From Reyranella sp. (GTDB lineage: Bacteria; Pseudomonadota; Alphaproteobacteria; Reyranellales; Reyranellaceae): DNA of 64,000 nt. The stretch spans positions 1 to 64,000 of the forward strand of contig NZ_SCVH01000145.1 of NCBI RefSeq assembly GCF_004296935.1. The letters run 5' to 3'. Below, one piece after another: positions 44,076 to 52,376 of the stretch (its first letter is position 1; the number at the start of each line of letters is the position of its first letter). Under the pieces are notes generated by a model. The model saw only the letters and a program-made list of their open reading frames with translations, ran no database searches and was not told the DNA's origin. A program made the position numbers and the translations under genes.

Positions 44076-45754
44076 AGACCTATTTTGCCTACATCCGGGT
44101 TTCCACGACGAAACAGGGTAAGGAAGGTTCTTCTCTTAGCGCACAGAGGGATGCGATCGAGGCGTTCGCGCGCAGAAATGACCTCGCTATTTCTGAGTGG
44201 TACGAAGAGCAGCAGACCGCGGCGAAGATCGGCCGTGCTGCGTTTCTGCGCATGATGGGTCGCCTCGAACGGGGTGGCGCCGCCGGCATCATTCTTCACA
44301 AAATCGATCGAGGCGCTCGCAATCTGTGGGATTGGGCGAGGATCCAGAGCTTGCTCGACATCGGAATCGAAGTGCATTTCGCCCACGACAATCTCGATAT
44401 GAAATCCCGAGGTGGCCGGCTTGCAGCAGATATCCAGGCAGTGGTCGCTGCAGATTACGTTCGGAACTTGCGAGAGGAAACTCGCAAAGGACTGAGAGGG
44501 CGCCTCAAGCAGGGGCTGCTTCCGCGTGCCGCGCCGCTTGGATACCAGAACAACGGCAAGGGCAAGGCCAAGACGATTGATCCAATTGTAGGCCCGCTCG
44601 TTCGACTCGCCTTCGAGCTGTACGCATCACGGCAGCATTCCTTCAAAACGCTACGGAAGGAGCTTCACCGGGAAGGTCTTACGACAAAAAATGGTAGCCC
44701 ACTCAACCTCTGCAGTATCACGGCAATGCTGCGCAATCCGTTCTATGCCGGCGTCATTCGTCTGAAGTCTACGGGAGAGCACTTTCCAGGCATCCATGAG
44801 CCACTAATCAGTGCTGACCTATTCCAAGAGGTCCAGAACGTGCTCGACGGTAAGCTCACTATCAGTGTCAGCAAGCATGAGTTCCTCTATCGCCGCCTTC
44901 TTAAGTGCGGCTTGTGCGGAACAACGCTGATCGGCGAGCGCCAGAAGGGCCACGTGTACTATCGCTGCCATACGACCAGCTGTCCGACGACAGGAATCAG
45001 AGAGGACCACGTCTCGACCGAGCTCAGCTATCACGTGGAGGGCATGCTGCTGGCTCGCGAGGATGTGGAAGAACTGATTCCCATCATCAGTGAGGAGGAC
45101 AAGGCCTGGAGTGCACAAAGGAGTGAGAGACTTCGATCTGCTGACCTAAAGATTGCGGCTCTCAAGGAGCGAGAGGCGCGCCTCACAGACGCCTACGTGG
45201 ATCAGCTCATCGATCGCGAGACCTATGAACGTAGAAAAGCGTTACTCTTCCTCGAGATTGCCAGGGCCAGAGAGGCAAGGTCATATCTCCCGGACGCCAA
45301 AGATACGATGAGCGCCAGGATTGACGCGTTCTTTGGGTTTGTTCAGTCACTTGATGTGACCAAAGTGAGTGGGCGCGTGAGGACATTTAGAGATGCCGTC
45401 AATATCCTCACCTCGAACCGGACGCTGGTCGGCAAAAAGCTTTGTGTAACACTGCAATCGCCCTTCCAAGAACTGAGTTCAGGCCTTGCCGTTCTACGTT
45501 GCTCCCCAGCGCGAGGCGATTCTCGAAATTCGGAGGCACAAAACACAGACGGTGATACGAACGCCCACCGCGAAGTGGGGAGAACTCTGGCAACGGAGCG
45601 TGCCGAAGTGCTCCTCAAGCACCTCAGAGGGTGGAAACCACCGCCAGACTTCACGTTGTCAGAGACCACCTCGAACTCCCGAACGGGACCTCAACAGTGG
45701 CGGAAGAACCTGATGCATCAGCGACCGGAGGACGAGCTGCGTGAGGCGGCGTAG
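44072..45754 (+). CDS. Second large serine recombinase
   Basis: A 560-residue large serine recombinase. The catalytic domain begins FAYIRVSTTKQGKEGSSL (nucleophile Ser at residue 11) with the family segments IILHKIDRGARNLWDWARI and LAADIQAVVAADYVRNLREE. The recombinase domain follows with PLGYQNNGKGKAKTID, then a zinc ribbon (LKCGLCGTTL and CHTTSCP) and a coiled coil. The C-terminus of about 90 residues is unusual and low in family features. It is unlike the first integrase by eye, so it is not a duplicate. It probably belongs to a separate element nested in the island. Confidence 0.9.
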   Translation: MKTYFAYIRVSTTKQGKEGSSLSAQRDAIEAFARRNDLAISEWYEEQQTAAKIGRAAFLRMMGRLERGGAAGIILHKIDRGARNLWDWARIQSLLDIGIEVHFAHDNLDMKSRGGRLAADIQAVVAADYVRNLREETRKGLRGRLKQGLLPRAAPLGYQNNGKGKAKTIDPIVGPLVRLAFELYASRQHSFKTLRKELHREGLTTKNGSPLNLCSITAMLRNPFYAGVIRLKSTGEHFPGIHEPLISADLFQEVQNVLDGKLTISVSKHEFLYRRLLKCGLCGTTLIGERQKGHVYYRCHTTSCPTTGIREDHVSTELSYHVEGMLLAREDVEELIPIISEEDKAWSAQRSERLRSADLKIAALKEREARLTDAYVDQLIDRETYERRKALLFLEIARAREARSYLPDAKDTMSARIDAFFGFVQSLDVTKVSGRVRTFRDAVNILTSNRTLVGKKLCVTLQSPFQELSSGLAVLRCSPARGDSRNSEAQNTDGDTNAHREVGRTLATERAEVLLKHLRGWKPPPDFTLSETTSNSRTGPQQWRKNLMHQRPEDELREAA

Positions 45755-45802
45755 GTCGCCGAGAACAGCATTCACTTCCCGAAGCTCTAATACTGATTTC
45801 TC

Positions 45803-46375
45803 CTAGTAGAAATTGCCGATCTGATAGAACGGGTTGCCTGCAACAGGTGTCTTGAAATCCATCCGACCGATAACGCATCGGGCGTTTGCCGGAAGGAAGG
45901 TGAATTGGCTCACGTTGCCGAGCTTGTTTGATGAGTCGATGATGGGTTGGTTCTCCAACACCTTCACGAGCAAGGCCACAAATGACACCCAGTTGTCATC
46001 GCTATCCACCAATGAGCCAGGCAGGCCATATGTGCTGAGGAATCTGCGCAGGTCGTTCCGCAACCGGGACATATAGATAAAATCTCTAGCTGGATCAGCC
46101 GCCCCAAGCGGAGAGTGCGGTTGTAAAATAGCCGCTGCAGCTGCGTTGTAGATGTCGCCGAGTATAGCGATCATCTCCTTCGTCAGGCGATCCTTCCTCG
46201 TGTGTACGCACCAGTCCGCATAGAACTTGAGAATGGGATAGGTCACTACCGCATTGTCGTGGTCGATGATCTTCCTGATCTCAACCAGGAGATAGACGAT
46301 GTCTCGCTCCTCGGCCGGCGGCATCTGCGCTGTCAGGAACGCATCTAGTTTGTCGACAATTTCTGGGCGCGCCAT
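45803..46375 (-). CDS. Protein of unknown function
   Basis: A 190-residue protein without recognised domain. The N-terminal two thirds are helical (DAFLTAQMPPAEERDIVYLL, WCVHTRKDRLTKEMIAILGD), the C-terminus more mixed (FTFLPANARCVIGRMDF). It lies nine bases after the preceding gene of a three-gene run (46849, 46385 and this one). The run follows the MBL/E1-E2/JAB operon on the same strand with a 150-base gap. Base composition is AT-richer than most of the window. Confidence 0.55.
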   Translation of the reverse strand: MARPEIVDKLDAFLTAQMPPAEERDIVYLLVEIRKIIDHDNAVVTYPILKFYADWCVHTRKDRLTKEMIAILGDIYNAAAAAILQPHSPLGAADPARDFIYMSRLRNDLRRFLSTYGLPGSLVDSDDNWVSFVALLVKVLENQPIIDSSNKLGNVSQFTFLPANARCVIGRMDFKTPVAGNPFYQIGNFY

Positions 46376-46384
46376 GCTCGTATT

Positions 46385-46852
46385 CTAAGCTATGGGCGCC
46401 GAGCAATCCTGAAGATCTAGTTGCTTCCGCGTTTCTGTTAGGTGAGCGATCTCGGCAGAAAACCGCCGCTTGAAAATGAGTAGCTGCTGAAACGTTGTCG
46501 GGCCGGTAATGGCCTTGTTCAAGATCGGAGCTAGCCCCTCCGTGGTATCGAGCCAAACCCACCCCTCCAACAGAGCGTGCTTAACTACATAGGCCGAAGA
46601 TCGACCTAGACGCCTATGATTGAAGAGAAGTGCCGCCGTTTCGAACAGGTTTAGAAGTTCGAGTAGCTCGCGCTCCACTTGGTCGCCAAGCGCAGCATTT
46701 GCACGGCGTTGGGCATCCCCAAGTTGCTTTACGAGTTCCAGACAGTCTCTCGCATCAGCCGATCGCAGCTGGGTCCGGGCGCTAAACAGGGAAATAATTG
46801 CCGCCAAGGCGGATGCCACCGCCGATATTGCGGCCCATTCAAAGGCATTCAC
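46385..46852 (-). CDS. Membrane-anchored helical protein of unknown function
   Basis: A 155-residue protein with one N-terminal membrane helix (about residues 5-23, WAAISAVASALAAIISLFSA) and a cytosolic helical domain (ECARDCLELVKQLGDAQRR-like repeats, FNHRRLGRSSAYVVKHALL). This is the arrangement of DUF4760-type proteins, but I cannot confirm it. The ATG overlaps the stop of the upstream 72-residue gene (ATGA). Confidence 0.5.
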   Translation of the reverse strand: MNAFEWAAISAVASALAAIISLFSARTQLRSADARDCLELVKQLGDAQRRANAALGDQVERELLELLNLFETAALLFNHRRLGRSSAYVVKHALLEGWVWLDTTEGLAPILNKAITGPTTFQQLLIFKRRFSAEIAHLTETRKQLDLQDCSAPIA

Positions 46853-47067
46853 TGGGACGTCTTCTTGGAACTCCCGCCTGGCCCCGAATCGCCACTTTGA
46901 GCCGGCGTAGAAGGTTGCTGTTGTTGCGCGCCGCCATTGCTCGCAGGTTTAGGCAGATTGGCTGAGGTGAGGCTGCGACGCTCTAAAGACGTCGGCAGAT
47001 TGGCCATTGTCAAAGAGTCCTGAGCAATCTCAGCGGGCCGTCCATCTATGAAAATCCTACGACGCAT
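46849..47067 (-). CDS. Small proline/glutamine/serine-rich protein
   Basis: A 72-residue protein. The first 20 residues look folded (MRRRIFIDGRPAEIAQDSLT), while the rest is low-complexity with a QQQQ run and Gly-Gly pairs, ending SKKTSQ. The ribosome site AGGAGA lies nine bases before the ATG. It starts the three-gene run behind the conjugation-like operon. I considered it as a ubiquitin-like modifier, but it is too short in ordered sequence and does not end in Gly-Gly. Confidence 0.5.
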   Translation of the reverse strand: MRRRIFIDGRPAEIAQDSLTMANLPTSLERRSLTSANLPKPASNGGAQQQQPSTPAQSGDSGPGGSSKKTSQ

Positions 47068-47217
47068 GCTGTCTTCTCCTGGTTAGAAATCAGAAGCTTG
47101 GTGTCGCCGCCAACCACTACCACAACCCAGCGAGAACGGCATCTTCGCAGCGCCGCTCTTCATGAGTTTCACTTCCAATATTCTACTTGAAGCCTCTTGG
47201 CTGGGACCATGCGGCAA

Positions 47218-48033
47218 CTAGAAGTTGGTTTGAATGGTCGTTGTCGTCGCCGTGGCTTCCAGCAATATCCGACCGTCTTGACGCGTCGAGAATACATATC
47301 GATTAGCGCCACTGTAGACCATGCCGCTGCACCGAGAACCGTACCAGCCTGCCGTCGTCTGCGTGCTGTATTGGATGCCGGCATCGGAGAACACCACGAT
47401 CTGTGGCGAACAGCCGGCCTCCCTGAAAACCTCTTCGCAGCAGCCGGACACCCGTCCATGGTGGGACGCGACGAAGACATTCACCTGCTGCAACTGTCGG
47501 ACGAAGCTGGGATTCCGCAGCAAGGCGCGCCATCCCGCCGTTTCCAGATCGCCGGGGAACACCATATGCAGCCCATAGCAGTGCAGAAACAACACGAAGC
47601 TTAAGTTGTTCTCGTCGTCAAAGTCGAAGGGATACCGATTCCAGAATGCGTTGTAAGTCATCGCGCCGTAGTTGGGTCGAGAAGTCACCGAACCGGTGTA
47701 GTTACCAGTCATTCTAGCGAGACTCGTAATTCCAGGCCCGGCGCCGGTCTCAGATTTCAAGTCCAGCAATTGAGGCCCCGAAACCGTCGGATTGCGGGTA
47801 AGGATACCGATACCCACGGACCGGATTAGGTTTGGCAGGTCACTAACGTGATCCTCGTCGTAGTTGGTGATCACCAGCTCATCGAGATACGTCACGCCGA
47901 TCCGCGGCAGGTACGTCGATGGCCGGAAGCCCGTTGACGCGTTGTGACCACAATCGATCAGCATGCGGGCTCCGGTATCCGCCGTCACAAGCGCGCAGCC
48001 GCCGTGCTCGACATCGAAGATCTGGACCTTCAT
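47218..48033 (-). CDS. MBL-fold hydrolase, ComEC/Rec2-like (MBL-2)
   Basis: A 271-residue metallo-beta-lactamase-fold protein and last gene of the five-gene operon. It starts VQIFDVEHGGCALVTADTG and ends strand 3 with MLIDCGHN. The metal motif is ITNYDEDHVSDL (residues 55-66), in which the first His of HXHXDH is Asn and the second Asp, as in the ComEC-type branch. Later motifs are MVFPGDLETAGW and FVASHHGRVSG. The altered motif may still bind one or two metals. The start overlaps the membrane gene stop (ATGA). Substrate unknown; nucleic acids, nucleotides or a conjugate are all possible. Confidence 0.75.
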   Translation of the reverse strand: MKVQIFDVEHGGCALVTADTGARMLIDCGHNASTGFRPSTYLPRIGVTYLDELVITNYDEDHVSDLPNLIRSVGIGILTRNPTVSGPQLLDLKSETGAGPGITSLARMTGNYTGSVTSRPNYGAMTYNAFWNRYPFDFDDENNLSFVLFLHCYGLHMVFPGDLETAGWRALLRNPSFVRQLQQVNVFVASHHGRVSGCCEEVFREAGCSPQIVVFSDAGIQYSTQTTAGWYGSRCSGMVYSGANRYVFSTRQDGRILLEATATTTTIQTNF

Positions 48034-48740
48034 GGCTTCTTGCCCGCGCCGTCGGCGACGAGCCTGTTGTGATAGGCGCGCAGGACCTCGGTCGCGAACT
48101 CGGCGTAGAACTTGAGAAAGCGCCCAAACATGCCAAAGGCAATGACCGCCGCGATAATGGTCATCCATGCCGAGTACGGCAGCGGGTCCATCCACCAGCG
48201 GATAGCAAGCGCGATGGTGCTCACAACAGCAACGAAAGACACGTTTCGGGAGAAGCCGTACAGATTTCGGAATTGGTCGATGCGCGCCACGGTGTCAGCG
48301 ACAGCGCGAGCTGCTGGGAAGGCAACCTGAAAGACTTCCTCCGGGTCGGTGATCTTCTCGACGCCGTGGGCATTCGCGGCGTTCGTGAGGATTGTCTCGC
48401 GCATGGCCGTGGGCAGCGGCCCGAAGCCTCGTCCTATGAACAATGCTGCGAAGAATCGCTCGATGAACCGAGGCTTCGCCAAGCCCAGGAGCAACGACGT
48501 CGGCGGATGAAGTACGCGCCTGGCGACGACATGTTCAAGCAGCGTCGAGGCGGGTCCGGCGGCGATCTGGCCGACCACGTAGGCGGCGGCAATTACAATG
48601 ACGACTTCGACGACCGTCCACTCCGGTCGGAGCATCAAGCTCCCGCCGGTTATGGCGAGATCGAGCCCGAGCAGCAGGAAGACGCCCGCTGTGAGATAGG
48701 CATAGAAATCGTAGTCGCTGAAAGGAAACCACTGCTTCAT
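48030..48740 (-). CDS. Four-helix membrane protein, possible effector
   Basis: A 236-residue protein with two membrane helices near the N-terminus (about residues 12-32 and 42-62), a soluble helical middle of about 100 residues (residues 65-165), and two more helices at about 166-186 and 190-208. The middle includes FIERFFAALFIGRGFGPLP and NAANAHGVEKITDPEEVFQ. No enzyme motif is seen. It sits between the JAB and MBL-2 genes with four-base overlaps on both sides, so it is an obligate part of the operon. Membrane proteins with soluble inserts often serve as pore-forming or signalling effectors in defence operons. That role is inference. Confidence 0.65.
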   Translation of the reverse strand: MKQWFPFSDYDFYAYLTAGVFLLLGLDLAITGGSLMLRPEWTVVEVVIVIAAAYVVGQIAAGPASTLLEHVVARRVLHPPTSLLLGLAKPRFIERFFAALFIGRGFGPLPTAMRETILTNAANAHGVEKITDPEEVFQVAFPAARAVADTVARIDQFRNLYGFSRNVSFVAVVSTIALAIRWWMDPLPYSAWMTIIAAVIAFGMFGRFLKFYAEFATEVLRAYHNRLVADGAGKKP

Positions 48741-49294
48741 GTGCTGGCCTTGCCGTTGGGGCTCTGCCTCATCTTAGCACCGCGGCCATTGGCGCCGCCT
48801 TCCACCACGACCGGCGCCTCCTTGAGTTTGAGCTCATGCCACCCTCCAGCCTGGTGGTACGAAACATGCAGACCCTCGGGAAACAGCTCGGTGCCCACCA
48901 CGACGAGGATGAAGCCAGGCGTATCGTGATCACTGCGCTTGAACATGTCCTGCATGCTGTGCAAATCGGTAGAGGAGGGCTCCGGCATCGCCTGCCGATG
49001 GGTGTGCCAATCGCCGATGAAATGCAGGCCGCGAGCATACCGCGCCTTGATCTCGGCCTGTTCAGCGGCGCGATGCGGGACGTAGCCAAACAGCGAACGC
49101 CGGTCTGAGGGACGGGGCCCGGTCGCCTCGCGAATGTCGACCACCTTCCCGGTCATGGTGGCGAACAGCTGGCCGCCCGCCTCCTTGCGCCACAGCCGGT
49201 GCTGGCGGTGCATCCGGAACCGTGCCACCACTTCAGGCGCGAAGCACAGCACGCGATTTCCCGGTAGCGCATATTCCAGCAAATCATCACTCAT
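48737..49294 (-). CDS. JAB/JAMM-family deconjugating isopeptidase
   Basis: A 185-residue zinc isopeptidase, expected to cut ubiquitin-like isopeptide or peptide bonds. The JAMM signature is complete: the glutamate of WRKEAGGQLF (E38), then FIGDWHTHRQAMPEPSSTD with H97, H99, S107 and D110 in the spacing HXH-X7-SXXD. The length matches stand-alone prokaryotic JAB proteins such as the CBASS Cap3. It starts inside the E2-E1 stop and ends inside the membrane gene start (both ATGA). Starts up to seven codons upstream are possible, but the coupled one is preferred. Confidence 0.9.
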   Translation of the reverse strand: MSDDLLEYALPGNRVLCFAPEVVARFRMHRQHRLWRKEAGGQLFATMTGKVVDIREATGPRPSDRRSLFGYVPHRAAEQAEIKARYARGLHFIGDWHTHRQAMPEPSSTDLHSMQDMFKRSDHDTPGFILVVVGTELFPEGLHVSYHQAGGWHELKLKEAPVVVEGGANGRGAKMRQSPNGKAST

Positions 49295-51066
49295 TCCCCC
49301 GAGCATACCGGACAATCGGCACGCGCTGAAAAGGGCCGATCAGTCGTGAAATGGCCTTTCAATCCAAGGGGCCGGAGCAACGTGTGCGAGGCCGTCCAAG
49401 CCCCGCCCAGCTGGGCCAGCCGGGCCGAGGACGTGGCGCAGATGCGATGCGTATTGTCCGTCACGGCACCCAGCAGTACGTCGAGAGCGAGGTCTGCAAC
49501 GAGCATTTCGACGTAGCCCAGCTCCACTGGGCCAAAGGGCTGGTACAAGACCCCACATGCCGGCTCCGCTCTCAACATGTTTCCCTCCTGCCAGTGGGTC
49601 TCGGGATCGCGCATCGAACCATTGGGATTGAGCAGGCAGGCGATGCAGCCACCGGGGCGAAGCAAGGCGAGAGCGTGACCCGCAGCCCCGCGCTCCTCCA
49701 TCCAGCCGTATACGATCGGTGGAACGGCGCCGCGCGCCTGATGCCACTCGTTGATCGGACCTTCGGCAGCCCAATCACCGATGGCGCAGACAATGAGGTC
49801 GCACTGCGCGATTCTCTCGCGCTCGGCATCGGACAACGTTGCCCAGGATCGCGGCAAAGCATCGATCGTCTGCATGTGGGGAAAGCGCCGTCCGATCTCC
49901 TGAGCCAGCGAGGTCGCCTTGCCGAAGCCCACGGACCGCACGCCGAGCGCGTGCCGTCCCGCATTGGGCCCTTCAAGTGACTGCGGATCGACGAGGATCA
50001 GGCCGCCTAGGCCAGATTGAGCAAGCCGGATCGCAGACAGTGACCCGACGGCCCCGCATCCCAAGATCGCGACCGTCTTGCCGTAGAGGATGGGTTGCGC
50101 AGGGTCGTGGCCGCGACCGTGGATCCAGGCAGCGTCAACCCGCTCGACCTTCAGACGCGACAGAGCCGCCTTGGCGAGCCACGCGTCGCGCCTCAGGCGC
50201 GCCGGGGCGTGACCGGGCCGGAATCCGTTGACCTTGGGCTCGGCAGTGCCGGCGAGGCACACCGCCACGAAGCCAGGGCCACTCTCAGTCGGTGCTTCGA
50301 GCACGGCCATGATGTGCGCCTGCGCGTCGGTGAGCTCGTTGAGGAGCGGCAGGCTTGCAGGCGCGTCGCGCTCGAGCCAAGCGCGCAGCGCCGAGATGGT
50401 GTTGGGGTAGTCTGCGGGGATCGGAGGCTGAGGTAGCGAGATGAGGAGGCCGTCTTGGATCGCATAGCCGGCCGCAGGCTTATCGACGCCGGCATAAGCA
50501 AGCCACCTGGCTACCGCCTCGCGATCTTCGCCGACCACGTGCCACGAAGCCCCGCGCCAGACGGCGATACGCCGAGTCGGTCCGCCTGGCGTCAGCAGCG
50601 ACCGGATGGGACGCTTGTCGCCGCGGAGGCTGCGACCCCAGTAGGAAATGAACTCCCGGCGGAATTCAGCGGCGTTATCTCCTCCAGCGCACTGCCTGAT
50701 GAGCTCGCAGGCATCCTCGAGTGCTGCGCGCACCGCCTCGACAGGCTCTTCGGCAATGATCGGCCGTGCCGGCAGGCAGGCAAGCCCGAGCTCCTCGAAA
50801 TGTGGCCATCGCAGTAGCGTTTCCTCGGACGCCAAGGCGATACGCGGCCGTGCGTACGGGAACCCCGATGGCAAGAGCACCAGCAGCACCCGGGTCGCGC
50901 CGGCGAGGTCGACGGAAATCTCCCAGCCCCGCTCGATCGAGTGCGCCGCGAAGCGGGCGCATTCGCCTTTGCCGAGCGGACGGACAGCATCGCCGCACTG
51001 AGCGCGAAGCCACGCCTGGACCTCCCGGGCGGGATCGGCCACCCGGGAAGACCAGCCATCAGGCAT
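49291..51066 (-). CDS. Fused E2-like and E1-like (ThiF/MoeB-type) conjugating enzyme
   Basis: A 591-residue fusion. Residues about 10-150 are an E2/UBC-like domain (WEISVDLAGATRVLLVLLPSG, PYARPRIALAS) with the probable catalytic cysteine C97 in HFEELGLACLPAR. A linker of mixed fold follows to about residue 320. Residues about 325-591 are the E1 adenylation domain: VAILGCGAVGSLSAIRLAQ (GXGXXG at 336-341), the acidic residue D360 and the R371-region GPNAGRHALG. A zinc site is built from CIAC (474-477) and CPVC (585-588), and C504 (AEPACGVLY) is the likely E1 thioester cysteine. The order E2 then E1 matches the CBASS Cap2 layout. It overlaps its neighbours on both sides. Confidence 0.88.
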   Translation of the reverse strand: MPDGWSSRVADPAREVQAWLRAQCGDAVRPLGKGECARFAAHSIERGWEISVDLAGATRVLLVLLPSGFPYARPRIALASEETLLRWPHFEELGLACLPARPIIAEEPVEAVRAALEDACELIRQCAGGDNAAEFRREFISYWGRSLRGDKRPIRSLLTPGGPTRRIAVWRGASWHVVGEDREAVARWLAYAGVDKPAAGYAIQDGLLISLPQPPIPADYPNTISALRAWLERDAPASLPLLNELTDAQAHIMAVLEAPTESGPGFVAVCLAGTAEPKVNGFRPGHAPARLRRDAWLAKAALSRLKVERVDAAWIHGRGHDPAQPILYGKTVAILGCGAVGSLSAIRLAQSGLGGLILVDPQSLEGPNAGRHALGVRSVGFGKATSLAQEIGRRFPHMQTIDALPRSWATLSDAERERIAQCDLIVCAIGDWAAEGPINEWHQARGAVPPIVYGWMEERGAAGHALALLRPGGCIACLLNPNGSMRDPETHWQEGNMLRAEPACGVLYQPFGPVELGYVEMLVADLALDVLLGAVTDNTHRICATSSARLAQLGGAWTASHTLLRPLGLKGHFTTDRPFSARADCPVCSGE

Positions 51067-52246
51067 AGCGGCCGCCACCCTGCTTGTTGACCTCGCGCGG
51101 CGTGCTCGAAACCGCCGGCGCGAACACCTGCGGGCTGACCGACTTCGCCTGTGCGCTCTCTTCGACGCGAGCCGTACCACTTGCCGTCACGTGGAACTCC
51201 AACGGCTGCGGGTCGTCGGCGTCGATCTCCTCCATCACGCACAGGAAGTTGCCACCGGCGTCATCGGCGATGTCGACGTACTCGCGCTTGGCGCGGATGC
51301 ACGGCGGATCGCTGTCGTCGTCGGTGATCTCCTTGCTGCTGGCGATGAGATGGGCGCCGCTGCGGGCCTGGCTGAGCGCCTTGCGAGCCTCGGGCGACAC
51401 TTCGGCGTCTTCGCCGTACTCGGACCAGCTATCGTGACTGAGCGAATGCCAGGAGCAGTGATGCGGCGTCTGCAGGACGTCGTACTGGAGCCAGGCGGCG
51501 CGGGCTTCGTACCGCTTCCAGACACTCTCCCAGACCTCGACGCCCGCATCGCCGCCTGTGAGGAAGCGGCAGGCCGCCGCGACGCCACCGCTGGCGAGCA
51601 TCATCTGCATGATGACGCTCGCATCGTTCTTGCAGGTCTCCTCGTCTTCGTCCTCCTTGGGCAGCGGGGCAAGGAGGCGCATCGTGAGGGTCGAGTCGTA
51701 GGTGCCGTTGATGCGCGAGAAGGTGTCCTCGACCTTGATCAAGATCGGCCCGAGATCGTCGGTCTTGCCATCCTGGTCTTCGCCGAGGATCAGGATGCGA
51801 TCGCCATCGCCGACGGCCGTCCCGACCGCCCGGAAGCGCGCAACCCGCCTGCGGGCTTCGGCGTTAAGCGCCTGGGCATCCTCGCACAGCGTGTGGTCCG
51901 CTGACGCGCGCCGGAAGGCGATCGGCGAGGACCACAGTTCCCGGACCAGGATCTTCTTGCTGCCCTCCGGGTAGTCGGCGGGGTCGCCCGTGTAGAAGTG
52001 TTTCTTGAACCCACGACAGTGGTCTTCGTCGGGGTGGCTGATCATGAAGGCATCGACGTAGTGGCGGTCCTTCTCGTCCTTCGGCAGCCGCGCTTTGAGC
52101 ATCGCCACCACGTCCGGGGTATCATCGTCCGGGTCGTCAGCGGCGCCGCGGATGTTCACGTCGACGAGCAGCATCTTGCCGCTGTCGAATTCGACCAGGG
52201 TCATGTCCCCGCAATCGACGGGGAAAAGCAACAGTTTGGCGGTCAT
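51059..52246 (-). CDS. MBL-fold hydrolase with disordered C-terminal tail (MBL-1)
   Basis: A 395-residue metallo-beta-lactamase-fold protein and first gene of the operon. The metal motif is AFMISHPDEDHCRGF (residues 66-80, H71, D75, H76), in a ComEC-like SHPDEDH form, with a later histidine pair in LQTPHHCSWHSLSH. An acidic insert (LPKEDEDEETCKND) and a tail of about 45 residues without order follow, ending NKQGGGRYA. The triple glycine near the C-terminus is notable in an operon with E1, E2 and JAB. A near-ideal ribosome site (AAGGAGATACATATG) fixes the start and suggests high output. The stop overlaps the E2-E1 start by eight bases. Confidence 0.78.
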   Translation of the reverse strand: MTAKLLLFPVDCGDMTLVEFDSGKMLLVDVNIRGAADDPDDDTPDVVAMLKARLPKDEKDRHYVDAFMISHPDEDHCRGFKKHFYTGDPADYPEGSKKILVRELWSSPIAFRRASADHTLCEDAQALNAEARRRVARFRAVGTAVGDGDRILILGEDQDGKTDDLGPILIKVEDTFSRINGTYDSTLTMRLLAPLPKEDEDEETCKNDASVIMQMMLASGGVAAACRFLTGGDAGVEVWESVWKRYEARAAWLQYDVLQTPHHCSWHSLSHDSWSEYGEDAEVSPEARKALSQARSGAHLIASSKEITDDDSDPPCIRAKREYVDIADDAGGNFLCVMEEIDADDPQPLEFHVTASGTARVEESAQAKSVSPQVFAPAVSSTPREVNKQGGGRYA

Positions 52247-52376
52247 ATGTATCTCCTTAATCCTAACGTCCGCGGTGACCTCGTTGCCCCACAGCCCCCA
52301 GCGAACCTTAAAGTAACCTAATGGTTATTGTAACTTGAACCTTCAAGGGTCTAAAAGGGTGGGAAGGGAGCACAAA
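52247..52376. promoter_or_regulatory. Divergent control region of the WYL gene and the E1-E2/JAB operon
   Basis: A 130-base gap. TAACC-TAAT-GGTTA (52314-52327) is a perfect interrupted palindrome. On either side GAACCTTAAAG (52303-52313) and GAACCTTCAAG (52337-52347) form a direct repeat 34 bases apart, about three helical turns. This is a good candidate operator for the WYL protein. A weak TTGTAA-N17-CTAAAA pair could be the WYL promoter. Confidence 0.6.

Noticed and set aside
46849..47067. 72-residue protein as the missing ubiquitin-like modifier
   Set aside because: Only about 20 residues look ordered, there is no beta-grasp pattern, and the chain does not end in Gly-Gly. It is also outside the overlapping operon.
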